Part shown: piece after piece, positions 53,682-64,000 of the stretch
How the letters are laid out: every line of letters begins with the position of its first letter
Numbering within the stretch: the stretch's first letter is position 1
Assembly (NCBI GenBank): GCA_037577475.1
Contig: CM075184.1
Location: forward strand, 33,809,094 to 33,873,093
DNA: 64,000 nucleotides
Direction of reading: 5' to 3'
Source: Chaunax sp. Z400
Taxonomy: Eukaryota > Chordata > Actinopteri > Lophiiformes > Chaunacidae
The notes under the pieces: generated by a model
What the model saw: only the letters and a program-made list of their open reading frames with translations
What the model was told of the DNA's origin: nothing
The model's database searches: none
Made by a program: the position numbers and the translations under genes

Positions 53682-56314
53682 ATGGCGGGGGAGAGGAGCA
53701 GAAAGGACATAGTTTCAGAATACCTGGCCCAGAACCCGGAGCTGGCCGAATGGGTCGACACTTTGAGGGAATACTGTGAGACCAACAAACACTGGTGTGC
53801 TCGGAGAGAATTCATCCTGAGGAATATGGAGGCTTTCCCTACTGTGAAGCCAGGAGCCCCTAGCAACAGTCTGGACAGGCTGCTCTCTCTCTCCATGGTG
53901 TGGGCCAATCACGTTTTCCTCGGCTGCAGGTAAGACACACTGGTAGAGGATGATAAAATCAGAAACCAAAAGGTGAAGGTGTGCATGTGATGAGTGTCTC
54001 TGTTCTCTTCATATTGCAGCTATCCGCAGGCCATAATGGACAAGATCAAGGAGATGAGTGAGGGGATAGTTGTCGAAGATGCCCCAGTTCAGAGAACAAC
54101 AATAGATGGGGTCATGGCCAAAGGAAAGCGGAGTGCCACAGTTGGTAATACAGTGCACATTCTTCTTAAAGTAGAAACTGTATTTATTGTCACAGCTAGT
54201 GTATGATATGTATAATATCCTTTATTAACTGTAATGTTGACTAACAGCTGAATGGTTTACAACGAATGACACTACACAGTACATTGTAATAGCATTTTTG
54301 TATTGTTGATAACCCTGTGACAAGTTTACTTGTTGAACCACATCAGTATTATGTAATCTAGATATTGTCTTTGTCATTGTTTGCCCCTGAAAAGTTGTTC
54401 AGCCCGGTGGCCAGTCTCTGAGCAGGGCCAGCAGCCTCACACAGTGGTCTTTTTTTTATCCCCAGGCCTTACACTGCAGGGGGACATCGCTGTCACTCTG
54501 TGTGGGGGAAGAACTCTAAAACTGACTGGTGCCTTTTGATATTTGGGATTTTTAACATTTTATTTCATATATCTTCAACAAATTCTGCAGACACATCAGC
54601 CATGTGCTTTTTTTCCTTTTTGCAAATTTTAACTTTTTGTGTTTCCATGGCAACCACTTATACATATTCTGAAGAAGAGAGCGGGGCTTTTTGAACCACT
54701 TCTTGTAACAACTTGTACATGTAAACTAGTAATTGTGCAGAATTGATCTTTCTAGTCTTCATTAGCTTGGCTTTTATATATACTGCATTTCTAACTGGCT
54801 AATGAAATGAAATAGATTGTATTCATGCAAATATGCAAATAAAATGCGGTTCAGTTTTTTTTGGGGGGGGGATATACCATCTCCTGATCACTCCTGTATG
54901 ATGGGTACCTGGTGCAGGCTGACCAACAGATGTAGAGATTTACAATTACTATGGGCCGCCCCACTCTAAACGTGATGTCTTTTTTTTAAACACCTAAAAA
55001 TCTTTAAAAAATAGTCCCAGGATGATATTCGGATTCTGTACTGCGATGATACTTTTATACCCATTTGATTCAGAATTGGTTCTCGATTGAATAAATTGAT
55101 AGGTAGCACTATTTTCTAACGTTTACGGTGAACTAAAGCATTCAGTAATGTCCTCTGTCCACTGAAATGCAATATGAAATATACCTGGCAGTTAAGATGA
55201 ACTGTCTGCAGCATTTTTACTGCATTATTGAAATTAACCAATGAGGGTGAGGCTTGGTGCTTCATTGTGTTATGAACCCCTTTTTGCTGCAGTGTTAGCT
55301 CATCACTGTCCAAGACGATGAAGAGAAGCAGAAACAGACTGAGCACCAAGTTAGAGTCGGTTTAAGTTGTTTACAGCTCCAGTCTGTGTTGGTCAGCCAG
55401 AGTCTTTACAGCTGGATTTTGCTGCTAACATCACGATATAGAAAGTTCACAATACTCAAAGATAATTATTGAGTTGAATGTTTTGATATGGAGCGAGAAG
55501 ACTACCCAAATCTGGTTACCTTCAATAATCTTCATAAGCAGTGTGACTATACTTACAAGCTATAATAAAGTTAGATAGTGGAAAATACTGCATCCCTGCA
55601 AAGTGTCTGCTACTCTGGATCACCAACTTGTTTCAGAGTAATTTCCCACCTGAGGCTGCAGTTTGTTTCCTCATTAAATGCTGTTTTTGTGCAGTCAACT
55701 CTGTCCTGCCTGTTGTGTCATCCACAGAGGGCGAAGCTGACAGTTGTGTGAAAAGAGCCAAATCTGGGCTTAATGAGCCCGACGGTCGACCTGCTGGAAG
55801 GACGGCGACGAGGCCCGTGGGTCAGAAATCAGGACCCTCTCCTCAGGCTCCAGCAGAGCAGCAGCCCTTCTTCAATCGCCTCTACAAGGCGGTGGCTTGG
55901 AAGTTGGTGTCGGCAGGGGGATTCGGCCCCAACTTGGACCATTTTGAAATACTTCGTAGCTGTGTTGAGTCGTGTAAACAGACCCTGGCCTGTGTGTTTG
56001 TGCCACTGAAGGACATTATGGGCCTCCCTGCTGGTCGCACACAGAAGGAAGGCCACGTGTGTGAGATTCGCTGTCAGACAGTTTACATGGGGACGGGATA
56101 CGGCCGTGATGAGTCCGCTGCCAAAGCCATGGCTTCCAAAGAGGCCCTAAAAGTGTTTCAGGGGAGAAAAGTGACAGTAAAGATCTGCAGACGGAGGTTC
56201 AAAGGGAAAGACGTAGAGGATTTGATGTTGTTGGACGAACAGCCTCGGAGTCAGGCCTTTCCTCCTGCTCTCAGCTACCCTTTTCAGGACGAGCAGCTGG
56301 ATGCTTCTTCATAG
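53682..56314 (+). CDS. cdkn2aip: cdkn2aip, CDKN2A-interacting protein (CARF)
   Basis: CARF binds ARF/p53-pathway proteins and the nuclear exonuclease XRN2. Three coding exons, 53682-53929, 54020-54144 and 55728-56314, give 319 residues (human about 580). Residues 1-110 are an XTBD domain: 'DIVSEYLAQNPELAEWVDTL', 'ETNKHWCARREFILRNME' and 'LLSLSMVWANHVFLGCRYPQ'. After a short Pro/Ser-rich linker, residues from about 170 include 'FFNRLYKAVAWKLVSAGGFG' and 'VYMGTGYGRDESAAKAMASK', a double-stranded-RNA-binding-like module. The C-terminal module argues against the short XTBD-only paralogue cdkn2aipnl, and the absence of G-patch and R3H domains argues against nkrf. The ATG chosen follows a TTGCAGGC acceptor. 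An in-frame ATG at 53628 lies before that acceptor and is less likely. Confidence 0.85.
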
Positions 56315-56644
56315 AGCAGATGATTTATGATGTTTGACCTGCTGGACAAGTGGAGCTACTGAAGGAATTCATGACCTTGTTGGGACCAGACTGTAATGCA
56401 GCCGAACATCATAACTACACTTTAACTATCGCAACATGTTTCCCACTATACTTCAGTATTATAATAGAGGTAAAACACAGTCAGAAGAACATCTGGAAAC
56501 ATCCCCCGAACAACAAGAAAGATTCTTATTCTGTACTGACCACATTTTACTAAGTTATATAGGCAGAGAGCTGTCCCATCATTTATGTCAAACAGCCCTA
56601 AACTGGCAAAAAGCTCAACTTCCAGAAGGCAAAATAATTTAACA

Positions 56645-57122
56645 GTTAATGGAAAAGTTCACCCACAAATAAAACTTCAGTCATTATCTACTCGTCCCTG
56701 TGATGGAAAATCAGCTCATAAAGCGTTTCTGGAGCTTTACAGTAAAGCAGCGTTGTGGTGTTGTAAACAACTGAAGACGATGGAGACGTGTTTTATAAAA
56801 ACAACAAAAAACAAACAAGTTCGGTGCATGTAAACATAAACAAGGTCGTTCAACCACCTCAGACGGGGTTAGCTTAGTGAAGATTTGAGCTATTAACAAG
56901 GTGTAAACTGTCTTTTCTAATCAGTTTGGGATCTGATTGTGTCGTACGAGTTGTATGGAATCATTTTATATTTGTTTCTGTTTGGGTTTTTTTGTTTAAT
57001 TCTCTTCCATTGTTTCAGAGAATGCTGTTTTACTGGGACGCTCCAAAAATGTTTTGTGGTCTTTCCTCGACTTTAGTGAGCAGATAATGACTGAAATTAA
57101 TTTTTGGATGAACTGTTCATTT
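56645..57122. mobile_element. full fold-back repeat copy downstream of cdkn2aip
   Basis: The left end is 'aatggaaaagttcacccaca' with 'cttcagtcattatctac'. The right end is 'cagataatgactgaaatt' with 'tttggatgaactgttcat'. The ends are inverted complements over about 45 bp. About 480 bp, non-coding. It may lie within the cdkn2aip 3' UTR. Confidence 0.65.
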
Positions 57123-58018
57123 TTTTATTTTATTTTTTTTAAAAAGGAAGGATAAAATGCTGCCTTTACCAGACAATGTGTTGGATTTGGCTTTGCAGGG
57201 AAAACACCACCACTCATATTAATTGTGAGTGTGGGTGTTGTGTAGCAGAACCGCAGACGTTTACAAATGACAGCTTATATGACAGTTTCTGTTTCACCAC
57301 GTGTCAAAAAATGTGACCCAGTATTTCACAGGAAATGATTAAAAGCCTCCATCATCAGTTGAAGGTTGTATTTAGTGTTATTTAATATCAATGTTGGTGT
57401 AACCAGCTTGAAAAACGGCTTGTTTGAGCAGCCGCCTCCTGATTGGCCACCGCAGCATCATGACAGGTTGAGAGTCTTGTTCGACTTTTTGCCACAGGGT
57501 CGATGTGTTGTTGTTTTTCCCACATCACTAAGGCCTGAACGCACCACCAACACTCAGAATGAATGGGAGGAATCAGGCTTTATGTTGACTGTTAGATGTC
57601 AGACACCAACATTTGTTCTAATTACTAATTGTAGTTAATAACTCTTGGATGTTATGGCTGTTTCAGGTTCTCATTGCATTCCCAGTTTTTGCCGAAATTA
57701 TTCTGATTTTTCTTAGCCAGAAAAAATGGAACCTAAGTAGTAAAATGTCCTAAATTCCCATAAATGCTCCAGATATTGTTGGTATGATGGTGACCTGAGG
57801 AGTTCATTCTGCTGAGCAGTGATTTAGAAAATGACACTGCAATCAAAGTAATACTATTAGAACTGACTGTTTACTTCCAGTTTTCTACTGCAGTACTCGT
57901 TACACTGTACACAAACATAGTAAACGCTCCTGCTTTTATTTCATCATTTAATCTCACTGATTGAATAAACACACAGAGGATATAACTAGGGTGTCATAAT
58001 TAATAATATTCATTTAAA

Positions 58019-58515
58019 CACAGTGTGTACTGATGCAGTGTGTACTGATACAGTGTGACAGTGTGTACTGATAGTGTGTACTGATACAGTGTGACAGTGT
58101 GTACTGATACAGTGTGTACTGATGCAGTGTGTACTGATACAGTGTGTACTGATGCAGTGTGTACTGATACAGTGTGTACTGATGCAGTGTGTACTGATGC
58201 AGTGTGACAGTGTGTACTGATGCAGTGTGACAGTGTGTACTGATGCAGTGTGACTGTGTGTACTGATACAGTGTGTACTGATGCAGTGTGACAGTGTGTA
58301 CTGATGCAGTGTGACTGTGTGTACTGATACAGTGTGTACTGATGCAGTGTGACAGTGTGTACTGATACAGTGTGTACTGATGCAGTGTGACTGTGTGTAC
58401 TGATACAGTGTGTACTGATGCAGTGTGACAGTGTGTACTGATGCAGTGTGTACTGATGCAGTGTGTACTGATACAGTGTGACAGTGTGTACTGATGCAGT
58501 GTGTACTGATATGGT
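58019..58515. repeat. 15-bp/8-bp compound minisatellite
   Basis: The basic unit is CAGTGTGTACTGATG (or ATA), 15 bp, interspersed irregularly with an 8-bp CAGTGTGA unit. Minus-strand open frames through it (His/Ser/Thr/Val only) are artefacts. Confidence 0.95.
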
Positions 58516-58679
58516 GTGTTTGAGGGTAAATTGCTGCTGTAATGTGTTGGTTTGGTTGTTTTTTCTGTTCCTTTTCTAGGGTTGAATGAGTTCCAACTTC
58601 CACTGTTTGACGTTACTGTATGTTTATACCAGTGGTCTTGTTTCTATATGTTTTTAAATAAATGATTTAACAGACCAAT

Positions 58680-60780
58680 GTGTTTATTGGATTTACTCAA
58701 TTTCAACAGGTATAAAAATTAAATATATTAATGAGAGTAATTATATTTAGGAAGGAAAACACATTAAAAAAACACATATTTGACACTTTATACAATTTTC
58801 CCCTCAAACTTGTTTTTCACCTTTTCACACAGTCCATCCCCCAATAGACCTAATAGATAGATAGATAGAGACTTTAGATAGATAATAATACTTTCTATCA
58901 GCCCTTATTTAGCTCATTCACATGGGGAGATTCTGACTTTACAAAAATCATTCTTTAAATCAATATGTAGAATTGTGATGTGTTCGGTCTTATTAGTGGT
59001 AATTGGCAAGACAGACTTGAACTGGATGACCTGCTCCTCATTAAAGATGGTTAAATAGATGCTAACAGTGCTGTTTGCTTGACATGTATGCTCTCCCTCC
59101 CCCAACAGCTGAACCATATTGTTTGTATCAGCAGGATGCCCTCGGCCTTGTTGACTCACTTGACCCGACTGCACTGATATTTTTCACCTCATTAGATGAT
59201 CTGGACCCGGTCCTGATGTGATGTTTATCTGAGCTGATGCTAAGAGGCTCCACAAGCTGATGGACAGATGTTTATTTCAATGTCCTGTATAAATGTAGAC
59301 AGTCTACATTTTTCCTTTGGACTCATGTAAAAGTAGCAATACCACAGTGTAAAAGTACTCTTGATTATTTACTGACAGGCAGCTTAATTTATGATCATAC
59401 ATCACAACTTATTAGTTTATTTCTATTTTGTATTAAAAAAGAAGCTACAGCTGCAATGGAGAAAAAGTAGTGCACAAGTATTAATTAGCATAAAATGGAA
59501 ATACTCTAATGTACAATTACATTAAAATAGTTCTAAAGTACAGTACAGTAGACATATGTATATTTTCAGACTTTTTTGAAGTGTGTTTTAAATCTGACCA
59601 CTAGAGAGCAGCAGGGTTTATATTTGATTTTTTAAAGAATGGACTGCTTTACCTGTTTGCTTGTTTTACCTTCAGCTAAAGTAAGTATATTAGTGTATCT
59701 GATATTATATTAATTTATGTAACACAAGTTTGTAATATTTGTACATTACAAAAAATTGTAATACAATACAACACGCAGTTTTATACCTATCCAGTATAAA
59801 ACTCATATCCCTGTAACCATAATGTACACAGCAGACTACCCCCCCCATAAAAACATATTTAAATCTGTTGGATCTGGATTTCTATTGGATCCACTCACAG
59901 ATACCAACCTGCTAAATATGTCTGATGTTTTCCATTCAGATCCATCGATTGTTCCTTGAGAAATTACAGTAAATGTTGAAAAACGCCTCGTCTTGCAATG
60001 ATTAAAGTGAAAAAATAAAATTAATAATAATAATAATACGTGCCCTGTGTAGGAGTGGTGCTGGTCTCTCTCTCTCTCTTTCTCTCTCTCTCTGCCCTCC
60101 TCCTTTGCAGTGGGGTCGCAGCAGGTGTCCCAGATCAGCTGATTGAACAGAGGAGCTTAAGAAGCAGCAGATCTGCAGCGTCTCTCAGACCTACAGGCCA
60201 GCGTGGAGCGTCGTGTCATGTGTTACATTGATTGATTAGTTCTTGTGTTTTGAGTTTTACTTACTGCCCTGTTGCTTCCTGTGGTTTAGAGTAAACATAG
60301 TGGTTTTTCAGTTTCGGCGTATTTTGTACCGCTTTTCAAATAAATACCCTTGTTTATATTTAAGAGCTCTTTTCCCCACATGGTGATTCTTCCTGATCTT
60401 TAAACATGTCTACCGTATTACATACATGTAGGTTAAACACAGACTCGGGGATGCTTATTTGAAGTTTTACAGGGGGCACTGTGGAGCCAATTTGGCACAA
60501 ACGATCCTGTAAACCATATGAGATTGTAAGTAGTACGACCTTTGCTGAGTGTGTCAATTTTGGTGAGCATCTGTGCTTCCCTGGCCTCTCAACACCAAGT
60601 TCCTGTTTGATGGTGAACATCAAATGTCGCGAAGCCGCCATTAGACCCAAACTCACAATATTCACAATAATGACTCATCAAGGCCTTATGGCTTTACTGA
60701 CCAAATTTTAGGTCGCACGCTTCGTGCTCAGGCCCTTATAATTCCTTGCAGTACAATAGGGTTCTCGCACGCTTCGCCCT
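58680..60780. other. intergenic DNA, no supported gene
   Basis: It contains a short GATA-type run near 58852-58870, AGTAAAAGTA-type repeat fragments near 59320-59560, a CT-rich stretch near 60065-60095, and at 60710-60785 the repeat-like text 'gcacgcttcgtgctcaggcc' with a near-duplicate 'cgcacgcttcgccct'. Open frames are short and lack coding character. Confidence 0.5.
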
Positions 60781-60799
60781 AATAATAAAATGAAGAAGG

Positions 60800-61346
60800 A
60801 TTACTCCAAAAGTACAAAGTAAAAGTACTTCATAATAAGAGTAATTATAGGACTCTATGTCCTGTAACAGAAATTATAAGTATCATGAATGCACTATTGA
60901 AAATTAAGTTTTTATTACACATCAAATTTGGAAAGAAATGCATTATTGGAGGAAAAAAGCATTGTTTTAATTGTTACATGGTATTTCAAGGTAGGATTAT
61001 TCAAGAAGTAAAAAGTAAAAGTACTTCAAAATAAGAGGAATTGTAGGTCTCTAAGGCCTCTAACTGAATATATAAGTGTCTTGAAAGCAATATTGACAAT
61101 TAATGTTTTATGACACATCGAAATTAGAAAGAAATGCATTATTGGAGGCAAAAAAGCATTATTTTGATCGTTGCATGGTATTTCATGGCAGGAAAGTACA
61201 AGGTACAAGTACTTCATAATAATTGTACCTGTAGTGGTACATGTCCTCTAACAGAAAATGTAAGAATCATGAAGACACTATTGAAAATAAAGTTTTTAAG
61301 ACACATCAAATTTGGAAAAGAATTGCATTATTGTAGGAAAAAAGCA
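60800..61346 (+). repeat. AT-rich tandem repeat, three units of about 195 bp
   Basis: 'aaaagtacttcataataag' recurs with small changes at 60821, 61017 and 61205. Each unit continues through 'gcactattgaaaattaa'-like and 'agaaatgcattattggagg'-like text. The third unit ends at 'aggaaaaaagca' and passes directly into the first TTAGGG block. Confidence 0.88.
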
Positions 61347-61531
61347 CTAGGGTTGTTAGGGTTAGGGTTGGGTTAGGGTTAGGGTTGGACTAGGGTTAGG
61401 GTTAGGGTTGGGCTAGGGTTAGGGTTGGACTAGGGTTAGGGTTGTTATGGTTAGGGTTGGACTAGGGTTGGGGTTAGGGTTGGACTAGGGTTAGGGTTAG
61501 GGTTGTTAGGGTTAGGGTTAGGTTAGGTTAA
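61347..61531 (+). repeat. interstitial telomere-like block 1 (TTAGGG)
   Basis: TTAGGG units are interrupted at near-regular spacing by TTGGACTAGGG, TTGGGCTAGGG and TTGTTAGGG variants. The G-rich strand is the plus strand. The right border is 'gttaggttaggttaagagg'. Confidence 0.95.
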
Positions 61532-62204
61532 GAGGATAAAAACTCAATTCAGTACCCCTACTGAATTCTATATCTCGGGAACGGAGGGTCGTAGAGACTC
61601 GGGACCAATGTCCGTCCCCCGAAATATGGCAGACGGATCTTGGTTCCAAGTTGGTCCGACCTTTGTTTCCCGAGTTATACTTAAGTTTATTTTCTTTATT
61701 GTAGATGAATGGGGCTTGGCGCAACTATACGGAATGTGTATCTTGGGAAAGGAAGGTCGTAGAGATTCGGGACCAATGTCCGTCTGGGGGTTTTCTGCGT
61801 CTCTGAGAACGCCAGTCTTTGTCCTGAGTATCTACGACCTTCCCTTCCCGAGATATGACATATCCAGTAGGGGAGGTATACTGAATATGTGTATCTCAGG
61901 AAGGGAAGGTCGTAGAGACTCGGGACCAATGTCCGTCCCCCGAAATATGGCAGACGGATCTTGGTTCCAAGTTGCTCCGACCTTTGGTTCCCGAGTTATA
62001 CTTAAGTTTATTTTCTCAATGTAGATGAATGGGGCTTGGCGCAACTAAAAGGATTGTGTATCTCGGAAAAGGAAGGTCGTAGAGATTCGGGACTAATGTC
62101 CGTCTGGGGGTTTTCGGGGTCTCTGAGAACGCCAGCTTTTGTCCCGAGTCTCTACGACCTTCCGTTCCAGTGATATGACATATCCAGTAGGGGGGTATAC
62201 TGGG
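61532..62204 (+). repeat. fold-back satellite, copy 1 (four modules)
   Basis: Two kinds of module of about 155-165 bp alternate, A-B-A-B. Each begins with a 25-bp motif 'tatctcgggaacggaaggtc' plus 'gtaga' and later carries its inverted form ('ctctacgaccttccgttcc' plus 'agagata', or a looser 'ctccgacctttggttcccga'). A 22-bp perfect hairpin sequence, arms AATTCAGTA and TACTGAATT with a CCCC loop, sits at 61546-61567. Apparent frames on both strands translate to similar peptides only because of the inverted motifs. Confidence 0.9.
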
Positions 62205-62437
62205 TCTTAGGGTTAGGGTTAGGGTTGGACTAGGGTTAGGGTTAGGGTTGGACTAGGGTTAGGGTTAGGGTTCGACTAGAATTAGGGTTAGGGTTGGGCT
62301 AGGGTTAGGGTTAGGGTTGTTAGGGTTAGGGTTAGGGTTGGGCTAGGGTTAGGGTTGTTAGGGTTAGGGTTGGGCTAGGGTTAGGGTTAGGGTTGGGCTA
62401 GGGTTAGGGTTAGGGTTGTTAGGGTTAGGTTAGGTTA
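62205..62437 (+). repeat. interstitial telomere-like block 2 (TTAGGG)
   Basis: The left border is 'gggggtatactgggtcttag' and the right border 'gttaggttaagagg'. Both are the same as in block 3. Interruptions are as in block 1. Confidence 0.95.
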
Positions 62438-63453
62438 AGAGGATAAAAACTCAATTCAGTACCCCTACTGAATTCTATATCTCGGGAACGGAGGGTCGTA
62501 GAGACTCGGGCCCAATGTCCGTCCCCCGAAATATGGCAGACAGATCTTGGTTCTAAGTTGCTCCGACCTTTGGTTCCCGAGTTATACTTAAATTTATTTT
62601 CTCATTGTAGATGAATGGGGCTTGGCGCAACTATACTGAATATGTGTATCTCAGGAAGGGAAGGTCGTAGAGACTCGGGACCAATGTCCGTCTGGGGGTT
62701 TTCTGGGTCTCTGAGAACGCCAGTCTTTGTCCTGAGTCTCTCCGACCTTCCCTTCCCGAGATATGACATATCCAGTAGGGGAGGTATACTGAATATGTGT
62801 ATCTCAGGAACGGAAGGTCGTAGAGACTCGGGGACAAGTCTGGCGTGTTCAGCGCCCCCAAAATATGACAGACGGATCTTGTTTCCAAGTTGCTCCGACC
62901 TTCGGTTCCCGAGTTATACTTAAGCTTATTTTCTCAATATAGATGAATGGGGCATGGCGCAACTAAAAGGATTGTGTATCTCGGAAAAGGAAGGTCGTAG
63001 AGATTCGGGACCAATGTCCGTCTGGGGGTTGTCGGGGTCTCTGAGAACGCCAGTCTTTGTCCCGAGTCTCTACGACCTTCCGTTCCAGAGATATGACATA
63101 TCCAGTAGGGGAGGTATACTGAATATGTGTATCTTAGGAACGGAAGGTCGTAGAGACTCGGGGATAAGTCTGGCGTGTTCAGCGCCCCCGATACATGGCA
63201 GACGGATCTTGGTTCCAAGTTGCTCCGACCTTCGGTTCCCGAGTTATACTTAAGTTTATTTTCTCAATGTAGATGAATGGGGCTTGGCGCAACTAAAAGG
63301 ATTGTGTATCTCGGAAAAGGAAGGTCGTAGAGATTCGGGACCAATGTCCGTCTGGGGTTTTTCGGGGTCTCTGAGAACGCCAGTCTTTGTCCCGAGTCTC
63401 TACGACCTTCCGTTCCAGAGATATGACATATCCAGTAGGGGGGTATACTGGGT
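62438..63453 (+). repeat. fold-back satellite, copy 2 (six modules)
   Basis: Same organisation as copy 1 but with three A-B pairs, which explains its extra length (1016 versus 673 bp). The landmark 'agatgaatggggc' recurs at 62609, 62941 and 63271. Later A modules carry an extra 'ctggcgtgttcagcgcccc' stretch. The 22-bp hairpin is at 62453-62474. Confidence 0.9.
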
Positions 63454-63842
63454 CTTAGGGTTAGGGTTGGACTAGGGTTAGGGTTAGGGTTGGACTAGGG
63501 TTAGGGTTAGGGTTGGACTAGGATTAGGGTTAGGGTTGGGCTAGGGTTAGGGTTAGGGTTGTTAGGGTTAGGGTTGGGCTAGGGTTAGGGTTAGGGTTGG
63601 ACTAGGGTTATGGTTGTTATGGTTAGGGTTGGTCTAGGGTTAGGGTTAGGGTTATTAGGGTTAGGGTTTGATTAGGGTTAGGGTTAGGGTTGGACTAGGG
63701 TTAGGGTTAGGGTTGTTAGGGTTAGGGTTTGATTAGGTTTAGGTTTAGGGTTAGGGTTAGGGTCAGGGTTAGGCTAGGGTTAGGGTTAGGGTTGGACTAG
63801 GGTTAGGATTAGGGTTATTAGGGTTAGGTTAGGTTAGGTTAA
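63454..63842 (+). repeat. interstitial telomere-like block 3 (TTAGGG)
   Basis: The longest block, about 390 bp. TTAGGG runs are broken by TTGGACTAGGG, TTTGATTAGGG and TTATTAGGG variants. It begins and ends with the same junction sequences as block 2. Confidence 0.95.
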
Positions 63843-64000
63843 GAGGATAAAAACTCAATTCAGTACCCCTACTGAATTCTCTATCTCGGGAACGGAGGGT
63901 CGTAGAGACTCGGGACCAATGTCCGTCCCCCGAAATATGGCAGACGGATCTTGGTTCCAAGTTGCTCCGACCTTTGGTTCCCGAGTTATACTTAAATTTA
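63843..64000 (+). repeat. fold-back satellite, copy 3 (cut by window edge)
   Basis: It repeats the start of copies 1 and 2, with the 22-bp hairpin at 63857-63878 and the first A module. It continues past the window. Confidence 0.9.

Noticed and set aside
58010..58603. 197-codon minus-strand open frame rich in His, Ser, Thr and Val
   Set aside because: It is the compound 15/8-bp minisatellite read as protein, with no other sequence content.
61518..63475. Several similar open frames on both strands ('GREGRRDSG' peptides)
   Set aside because: They arise from the repeated and inverted motif of the fold-back satellite. Similar peptides on opposite strands follow from the inversions, not from genes.

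Overview
The window is vertebrate nuclear DNA, almost certainly from a teleost fish. Genes are split by short GT-AG introns, the spaces between them are AT-rich, and decayed L2/Rex1-type LINE tails and small fold-back repeats typical of fish are scattered throughout. No bacterial, organellar or viral gene was seen.

Four protein-coding loci are supported. (1) On the minus strand, two 5' coding exons of a MAP1-family gene (20251-20500 and 18014-18115), best called map1a; the rest lies beyond the left edge or was not found. (2) tp53bp1 (plus, 27231-43651): 28 coding exons whose phases all agree, giving a 1724-residue model with the S25 SQ site, a tandem Tudor region, the UDR/NLS segment and tandem BRCTs. 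(3) tubgcp4 (minus, 52768-44609): 18 coding exons, 668 residues. (4) cdkn2aip (plus, 53682-56314): three coding exons, 319 residues, with an XRN2-binding (XTBD) domain and a dsRNA-binding-like C-terminus. The order map1a(-) tp53bp1(+) tubgcp4(-) matches human 15q15.3: head-to-head, then tail-to-tail. cdkn2aip is a different neighbour from the human one and shares a divergent promoter region with tubgcp4.

Region by region: 1-18 kb is gene-poor (possibly map1a intron 2) with a degenerate long duplication, microsatellites and LINE remnants. 18-27 kb holds the map1a 5' exons, repeats, a CpG-rich candidate promoter near 24.3 kb and the CCAAT-rich tp53bp1 promoter. 27-44 kb is tp53bp1, with a 14-bp minisatellite and a 142-bp CT tract in introns. 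44-53 kb is tubgcp4, with a 31-bp minisatellite in intron 11. 53-58.7 kb is cdkn2aip and its downstream repeats.

From 60.8 kb to the right edge the sequence becomes satellite-like. Three roughly 195-bp AT-rich tandem units lead into interrupted TTAGGG blocks that alternate with an unusual fold-back satellite. That satellite is built of about 165-bp modules, each carrying a 25-bp motif once forward and once inverted. The G-rich strand reads rightward, as expected near a right-hand chromosome end. This composite telomeric/fold-back array is the most unusual feature of the window.
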